This document shows, in pieces, positions 1 through 5,937 of a stretch of 5,937 nt of DNA; the first letter of the stretch is position 1; each line of letters starts with the position of its first letter. Under the pieces are notes generated by a model. That model was given only the letters and a program-made list of their open reading frames with translations. It had not been told where the DNA came from and ran no database searches. The position numbers and the translations under genes are program-made. Source of the stretch: Caldilineae bacterium (GTDB taxonomy: Bacteria; Chloroflexota; Anaerolineae; J102); assembly GCA_011192085.1 (NCBI GenBank), contig DUEQ01000503.1, forward strand, positions 1 through 5,937. The letters are read 5' to 3'.

Positions 1-428
1 GTCATCTCATCCTGCAATCCCGCAGGGATGGCTGGCAGATAGCAACGTTGGATTTGCACGCGAAGGTGACTGTCAATGATGAGCCCGTGACGGGGCTCAG
101 GTTGCTGCGAGATGGCGACCGTATTCGCGTGGGTGATGGCGTGGTGTTCGTGTGGCGCGAGGCGAACGCGCCGCCGCAAAAAGGCCCGTGGCTTGGGCTG
201 TTGCTCATCTTCCTCTTGGTCGCCATGCTGAGCATCCTGTTCGCCATCTATCGATTCGACACCGTCTATTTCGAAGACTTTATGCCTGTTACTGTGGCGC
301 CGGAAACGATCCAGCAACCCGCGCCATCCTCCGAGCCGGACGCGCTCCTCCATCCCGTAGCCACCAGCCCAAGTGGGCGTCCTGTCTATGAATTGACGGT
401 GCCGCCGGTCGAGGGGAGCGGCCCATAA
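1..428 (+). CDS. FHA-domain membrane protein, C-terminal part (5' end outside window)
   Basis: The reading frame is open from the left edge (first full codon at base 3) to TAA at 426-428, giving 141 visible residues, so the gene begins upstream. The visible start HLIL, then LDLHAKVTVND and LLRDGDRIRVGDGVVFVW, matches the second half of a forkhead-associated (FHA) fold: the His of the S-R-x-H motif, the VN turn, and the GD-I-x-VG strands. The usual Asn-Gly of the phosphothreonine-binding loop is replaced by Ala-Lys, so phosphopeptide binding may be weakened. A hydrophobic helix follows at visible residues 62-83 (PWLGLLLIFLL...AIY). A tail of about 55 residues, acidic then rich in Pro/Ser/Thr, ends the protein. 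The FHA part is presumably cytoplasmic and the tail outside. A TTG at 48 could be mistaken for a start, but it would cut the FHA domain. The specific partner is unknown. The domain call is confident; the function is not. Confidence 0.8.
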   Translation, partial: HLILQSRRDGWQIATLDLHAKVTVNDEPVTGLRLLRDGDRIRVGDGVVFVWREANAPPQKGPWLGLLLIFLLVAMLSILFAIYRFDTVYFEDFMPVTVAPETIQQPAPSSEPDALLHPVATSPSGRPVYELTVPPVEGSGP

Positions 429-430
429 AG

Positions 431-458
431 TTGCAATCCTTCTGAAACGCGCTATCGT
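431..458 (+). promoter_or_regulatory. possible weak sigma-70-type promoter for the response regulator
   Basis: TTGCAA (431-436) and TATCGT (453-458) each match four of six consensus bases and are separated by 16 bases. The inferred transcript would start near 465, leaving a leader of only about 12-18 bases before the regulator start codon. The alternative is read-through from the FHA gene, which ends 48 bases upstream with no hairpin terminator visible between. This is a weak call. Confidence 0.22.
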
Positions 459-476
459 CCCTACTTCTTCCCGGCG

Positions 477-1202
477 ATGCCCATGACATCCAACAACCCT
501 TTTGCTGGCAAACTCATCCTGGTGGTCGACGATGAAGATCGGATGATCCGCTTCGTGCAATACAATCTGGAGCTGGAGGGGTTTCGGGTCATCACAGCGC
601 ATAATGGATTGGAGGCCGTCGAGAAGGTGCGCACCCAATTGCCCGATCTCGTGATCATGGATGTGATGATGCCCGAGATGGATGGTTTCGAGGCGTTGGA
701 GCAGATCCGCAAGATCTCCGATGTGCCTGTGATCATGCTCACGGTGAAGAACGAGGATGAGGACAAGCATCTCGCCTTTACCCGCGGCGCGGACGATTAT
801 CTGACCAAGCCCTTCAGCCCACAGGAACTGGTGGACCGGGTGAAGGCGGTGCTCAGGCGCACATCTGGGCCGTCGGCCACCGACAACCAGATTCTGAAGG
901 TGGATGACCGATTGCAGATCGATTTCGCCAGCCGCGAGGTCATCGTCGATGGCAAGCGCATCAGCCTGCGCCCCACCGAATGGCGGCTGCTCTATCATCT
1001 GGTGAAGAACGCGAACTGGGTCCTGCCCGCGGAGCTGCTCCTGCAGAAGGTGTGGGGATATGAGTACAAGGATGACGTCCAGCTCTTGCGGCTTTACATC
1101 GCCTATCTGCGCAGCAAGATCGAAAAGGACACCAGCAACCCGCAATACATCCTCACCGAACGCGGGGTGGGGTATCGCTTCGTCATGCCCGAGAAAGCGT
1201 AA
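477..1202 (+). CDS. OmpR/PhoB-family response regulator (orphan in this window)
   Basis: A 241-residue two-domain DNA-binding response regulator, full length for the family. The receiver domain (about residues 12-127) has the acidic pair D18-D19, phospho-acceptor D62 in [11 protein letters not shown], switch T89, and K111 in the YLTKPF motif. After a short linker (129-143), a winged-helix domain (about 146-237) shows the LRPTEWRLL strand/helix, the recognition-helix region around [12 protein letters not shown], and the C-terminal GVGYRF wing. Phosphorylation of D62 by a sensor kinase would be expected to promote dimerisation on direct-repeat DNA sites. Start choice: ATG at 477, with a second ATG at 483 equally possible; neither has a clear Shine-Dalgarno site, and an in-frame stop at 426 rules out long extensions. 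No histidine kinase gene is adjacent: upstream is an FHA-membrane protein and downstream is dnaN. Its regulon is not deducible. Confidence 0.95.
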   Translation: MPMTSNNPFAGKLILVVDDEDRMIRFVQYNLELEGFRVITAHNGLEAVEKVRTQLPDLVIMDVMMPEMDGFEALEQIRKISDVPVIMLTVKNEDEDKHLAFTRGADDYLTKPFSPQELVDRVKAVLRRTSGPSATDNQILKVDDRLQIDFASREVIVDGKRISLRPTEWRLLYHLVKNANWVLPAELLLQKVWGYEYKDDVQLLRLYIAYLRSKIEKDTSNPQYILTERGVGYRFVMPEKA

Positions 1203-1253
1203 GCGTTGCGAATCAACCCACCGGGAAGGGTGAACTGTGAACCGCAAACCGAC

Positions 1254-1342
1254 TGACGTATGACGAAATCGCCCGCTACGTTTTTCTTTTTCCCACAGCG
1301 CTGGTATACTACCCCATCAGACGTCGTCTCATACATCGTCAT
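1254..1342. repeat. cluster of GACG/CGTC motifs around the dnaN promoter
   Basis: TGACG occurs at 1254-1258 and again at 1261-1265 (7-base period). CGTC occurs at 1322-1325 and 1325-1328, within GACGTCGTC, and CGTCA at 1337-1341. ATGACGA (1260-1266) and TCGTCAT (1336-1342) are perfect inverted 7-mers flanking the -10 element. A separate GTGAAC pair, also with a 7-base period, lies just upstream at 1230-1235 and 1237-1242. The arrangement could be operator half-sites. The motifs are short, so chance remains possible. Confidence 0.3.
1302..1310 (+). promoter_or_regulatory. extended -10 promoter of dnaN
   Basis: TGG-TATACT gives an extended -10 (TGn) with a -10 hexamer (1305-1310) matching five of six consensus bases. 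No good -35 hexamer lies 16-18 bases upstream; that position is a T-rich run (1281-1291), typical of promoters that rely on the TGn extension. The inferred transcription start is near 1317, giving a leader of about 44 bases to the GTG start codon. It lies in a non-coding gap and points at dnaN. Confidence 0.65.
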
Positions 1343-1349
1343 TTCTCTC

Positions 1350-1355
1350 GGAGGT
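1350..1355 (+). promoter_or_regulatory. Shine-Dalgarno site fixing the dnaN GTG start
   Basis: GGAGGT sits five bases before GTG at 1361, ideal spacing for initiation. It decides the non-ATG start. The predicted protein then begins with the conserved clamp N-terminus MRVSVLQENL. It is the only strong site of this kind in front of any gene in the window. Confidence 0.85.
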
Positions 1356-1360
1356 CATTC

Positions 1361-2512
1361 GTGCGCGTTTCGGTCTTGCAAGAGAACTTGGCCAAGGGCC
1401 TTTCCATTGTCGGGCGAGCCGTAGCCAGCCGCAGCACCCTGCCCGTGCTCAACAACATCCTGCTGGAGACGGAGCACTCCCAGCTCAAGCTCTCCGCCAT
1501 GGATATGGAGATCGCAGTCAATTGTTGGGTGGGGGCCATGATCGAGGAGGAGGGGCAGATCACGGTGCCCGCGCGCCTGCTCGGCGACTTCGTCAACTCG
1601 CTGCCCAAAGAGCGCATCGACATGGAGCTCAACGCCCGCACGCAGACCCTGCATCTGCGTTGCGCCCACTATGAAGCCAACATCAAGGGCATCGACGCCA
1701 ACGAATTCCCTATCATCCCCACCTACCAGGGTGATATGGAGGACCCCAGCGTGGAGGTGGAGCCCGCGAAGTTGCGCAGCATGATCGATCAGGCGGCCTT
1801 CGCCGCATCGAAGGATGACAGCCGCCCCACCTTCACGGGCGTCTACACCCTGCTGGAAGGGGACCGCCTGACCATGGTCGCCACAGATGGCTTCCGACTG
1901 GCCGTGCGCAGCGCCATTCTCGAAGAGCCCGTGGCCGCGAATCTGGGCGTGATCATCCCCGCCCGGGCCCTCACCGAGCTCTCGCGCATCATCAGCGCAG
2001 TGGACCTGAGCGAGGATGACGGCGTGGAGGTCATCTTCACCCAGGCCCGGAACCAGATCATGTTCCATCTGCCGGGCGTCGACCTGGTGAGCCAGCTCAT
2101 CGAGGCCAATTTCCCCGACTACAAGAAGATCATCCCCACTTCCTACAACACCCGAGCCGTGCTGGACACGGGCGAGTTCCTCAACGCGATGAAGGTGGCC
2201 GATCTCTTCGCCCGCGACGCGGCCCGCTCCGTCAAGGTGACCCTGGAGCCGGGCGATCGGGGCAAGGTCATCCTCACCGCCACCAGCCCCGAGCTGGGCG
2301 ACAATGTGTCGGAGATCGACGCCATGATCGAGGGGGAGGGCATGCACGCGACCTTCAACTCGAAATACATGATCGACGTGCTCCAAGTCATCGACACGCC
2401 CCAGGTGGCCTTCGAGGCGGTCTCCGCCACCCGACCGGGCGTCTTCCGGCCCGTGGGCGGCTCGCCCGAGGATGACTATGTGCATGTGATCATGCCCATG
2501 AGCCCGCGGTAG
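1361..2512 (+). CDS. dnaN: DNA polymerase III beta sliding clamp
   Basis: Encodes the ring-shaped processivity factor that encircles DNA and tethers DNA polymerase III and other clamp-binding proteins. The 383-residue product is the usual size and holds three topologically similar clamp domains (about 1-125, 126-255 and 256-383). Family signatures are the N-terminal LQENLAKGLSIVGRAV helix, STLPVLNNILLE (25-36), RPTFTGVY (155-162), ATDGFRLA (174-181), NFPDYKKIIP (250-259), NSKYMIDVL (333-341) and the C-terminal VIMPMSPR. The C-terminal tail lies near the hydrophobic pocket where clamp-binding peptides dock. Translation starts at GTG 1361 behind a strong ribosome-binding site, and stops at TAG 2510-2512. 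It appears to be transcribed alone, from its own extended -10 promoter to the hairpin at 2542. The N-terminal wording resembles Chloroflexota clamps, from memory only. Confidence 0.98.
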   Translation: MRVSVLQENLAKGLSIVGRAVASRSTLPVLNNILLETEHSQLKLSAMDMEIAVNCWVGAMIEEEGQITVPARLLGDFVNSLPKERIDMELNARTQTLHLRCAHYEANIKGIDANEFPIIPTYQGDMEDPSVEVEPAKLRSMIDQAAFAASKDDSRPTFTGVYTLLEGDRLTMVATDGFRLAVRSAILEEPVAANLGVIIPARALTELSRIISAVDLSEDDGVEVIFTQARNQIMFHLPGVDLVSQLIEANFPDYKKIIPTSYNTRAVLDTGEFLNAMKVADLFARDAARSVKVTLEPGDRGKVILTATSPELGDNVSEIDAMIEGEGMHATFNSKYMIDVLQVIDTPQVAFEAVSATRPGVFRPVGGSPEDDYVHVIMPMSPR

Positions 2513-2541
2513 GATGGCGATCAGTATTCAGTTGACGCGAG

Positions 2542-2571
2542 AACGCCTCCGGTTGGAACCGGGGGCGTTTT
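2542..2571 (+). terminator. probable intrinsic terminator of dnaN
   Basis: The arms AACGCCTCCGGTT (2542-2554) and AACCGGGGGCGTT (2557-2569) are complementary except for one G-U wobble. Allowing for a loop of about six bases, the stem is 11 pairs and GC-rich. It is followed by TTTT (2568-2571, partly in the stem), then GGTT, so the U-tract is short. It begins 29 bases after the dnaN stop. Read on the other strand, no T-run follows the stem, so it is a poor terminator for gyrB. Confidence 0.7.
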
Positions 2572-2614
2572 GGTTGGGGTAAGCGAAGATTACGGACAGC
2601 GGCTCGCGGATACC

Positions 2615-2672
2615 GATAGGCGGAGGAGGACGGAGACTGATGAAAGCCATCCTCTATCCTCCCCCCTCTATC
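2615..2672. repeat. imperfect 21-bp stem-loop between dnaN and gyrB
   Basis: Bases 2615-2635 (GATAGGCGGAGGAGGACGGAG region) can pair with 2652-2672 across a 16-base loop. The count is 16 Watson-Crick pairs, two G-U pairs and three mismatches, as + strand RNA. One arm is purine-rich and the other pyrimidine-rich. No T-run follows on either strand. On the minus strand it lies 20 bases beyond the gyrB stop, so it could be a 3'-end structure of gyrB mRNA. Confidence 0.4.
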
Positions 2673-2675
2673 CTC
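2651..2675. repeat. tandem CCTCTATCCTC direct repeat
   Basis: CCTCTATCCTC occurs at 2651-2661 and again at 2665-2675, a 14-base period separated by CCC. The tract is almost pure pyrimidine on the + strand. It also supplies the 3' arm of the imperfect stem-loop above. It lies in the convergent gap, 18 bases from the gyrB stop. Confidence 0.6.
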
Positions 2676-2677
2676 TT

Positions 2678-2690
2678 ATGTTCGAAACAT
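2678..2690. repeat. 13-bp inverted repeat at the gyrB stop
   Basis: ATGTT-CGA-AACAT is a perfect 5-bp inverted repeat with a 3-base centre, two bases from the gyrB stop codon. The stem is AT-rich and short and has no following T-run, so it is not a credible terminator by itself. It may be an incidental palindrome. Confidence 0.3.
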
Positions 2691-2692
2691 CC

Positions 2693-5691
<2,999 letters not shown>

Positions 5692-5700
5692 AACCTTTAT

Positions 5701-5709
5701 ATTTTACCA
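5701..5709 (-). promoter_or_regulatory. extended -10 promoter for the membrane protein gene (and probably gyrB)
   Basis: On the minus strand this reads TGG-TAAAAT, an extended -10 with a hexamer matching five of six bases. No convincing -35 is seen. The -10 ends only nine bases before the ATG at 5691, so transcription would start about three bases upstream of it and give an almost leaderless mRNA. If the membrane gene and gyrB share a transcript, this would be their promoter. Confidence 0.5.
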
Positions 5710-5798
5710 TAAACCCTCCGTTTTTCGATAATCCGTTCGCCCCAAGAGGGGCGTTTCAAGATGGAAGGGGGGCCGCGGGCGGCTGCAAAATATGGTAA
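5704..5798. repeat. spaced inverted 8-mer TTACCATA / TATGGTAA
   Basis: TTACCATA (5704-5711) and TATGGTAA (5791-5798) are perfect inverted copies separated by 79 bases. The left copy overlaps the minus-strand extended -10, and the right copy lies about 45 bases before the + strand -10. The sequence may be an operator pair or chance in an AT-richer patch. Confidence 0.3.
5738..5753. repeat. perfect 6-bp GC hairpin in the divergent gap
   Basis: CGCCCC-AAGA-GGGGCG forms a perfect six-pair stem with a four-base loop. On the + strand it is followed by TTTC only, and on the minus strand by AACGG, so it is not a good terminator either way. It lies about 30 bases upstream of the minus-strand promoter, between the two divergent promoters. 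Confidence 0.45.
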
Positions 5799-5821
5799 CG
5801 CGTCCAGCAATTCACCAACGT

Positions 5822-5849
5822 TTGCTTTTCCTCCTTTCCGTGCTACAAT
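5822..5849 (+). promoter_or_regulatory. extended -10 promoter for the gene at the right edge
   Basis: TGC-TACAAT (5841-5849) is an extended -10 with a hexamer matching five of six bases. TTGCTT (5822-5827), 16 bases upstream of the hexamer, is a partial -35 that keeps the TTG. The inferred transcription start is near 5856, about 40 bases before ATG 5897. Confidence 0.55.
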
Positions 5850-5896
5850 CGATCCAGCTCCCTTTCCCCCCACGCCACTCCCCAAAAACGTCCCCT

Positions 5897-5937
5897 ATGA
5901 ACACCATCAAACTGCTGGCGACATTGCAACAGATCGA
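5897..5937 (+). CDS. 5' end of an unidentified gene (runs off the window)
   Basis: ATG at 5897 opens a frame of 13 full codons, MNTIKLLATLQQI plus a split Asp/Glu codon, to the window edge. Support comes from the extended -10 promoter about 50 bases upstream, the lack of another candidate in the gap, and a plausible N-terminal helix. No Shine-Dalgarno site is visible; the bases before ATG are C-rich. Too little is present to identify the product. Confidence 0.5.
   Translation, partial: MNTIKLLATLQQI

Noticed and set aside
2..247. 81-codon minus-strand frame over the FHA gene
   Set aside because: It is antisense to an FHA-type coding sequence, its Ser/Thr/Arg-rich composition is typical of a shadow frame, and it has no domain.
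1289..1297. DnaA-box-like TTTCCCACA upstream of dnaN
   Set aside because: Only seven of nine bases match TTATCCACA and no cluster of boxes is nearby, so it does not support an origin here.
1355..2485. 376-codon open frame on the minus strand across dnaN
   Set aside because: It is antisense to a certain gene and rich in His, Gly, Asp and Val, with no domain. It is open because GC-rich third positions of dnaN suppress stops in this opposite frame.
5697..5885. 62-codon minus-strand frame in the divergent gap
   Set aside because: It overlaps both promoters and the hairpin, has low-complexity Gly/Arg/Lys composition and no ribosome-binding site.

Overview
This GC-rich window (about 60 % by eye) reads as free-living bacterial chromosome. 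It carries two core DNA-topology/replication genes, dnaN and gyrB, plus signalling and membrane genes. The wording of the sliding clamp N-terminus, the extended -10 promoters and an OmpR-type regulator next to an FHA-membrane protein best fit Chloroflexota (Anaerolineae-like). That assignment rests on remembered family resemblance, not a search. No mobile element, CRISPR array, rRNA or tRNA gene was found.

Layout, left to right. (1) Bases 1-428 (+) hold the 3' part of a gene encoding a degenerate FHA domain, one membrane helix and a proline-rich tail. (2) After 48 bases, 477-1202 (+) encodes a complete OmpR/PhoB-type response regulator with no histidine kinase beside it. (3) The 158-base gap 1203-1360 carries a clear extended -10 promoter (TGGTATACT), repeated GACG/CGTC motifs around it, and the only strong Shine-Dalgarno site in the window. 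(4) dnaN (beta sliding clamp) lies at 1361-2512 (+). (5) The convergent 180-base gap 2513-2692 has a terminator-like hairpin just after dnaN and a second, imperfect long stem-loop near the end of gyrB. (6) gyrB lies at 2693-4627 (-), 644 residues. (7) A 336-residue polytopic membrane protein of unknown function lies at 4681-5691 (-), 53 bases upstream of gyrB on the same strand and probably co-transcribed with it. (8) A divergent gap of 205 bases has a promoter for each direction, a perfect small hairpin and a spaced inverted 8-mer. (9) The first 13 codons of a gene on the + strand run off the right edge.

Function: DnaN and GyrB supply clamp-loaded polymerase processivity and negative supercoiling. 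Here they converge, rather than lying in the frequent dnaA-dnaN-recF-gyrB order, and neither dnaA, recF nor an obvious origin is visible. The FHA protein and response regulator form a signalling pair by position only.

No previously undescribed system can be firmly claimed. The points most worth a second look are the Arg-to-Ala change in the GyrB ATP-site loop, the unknown membrane protein upstream of gyrB, the orphan regulator beside dnaN, and the repeat cluster around the dnaN promoter.
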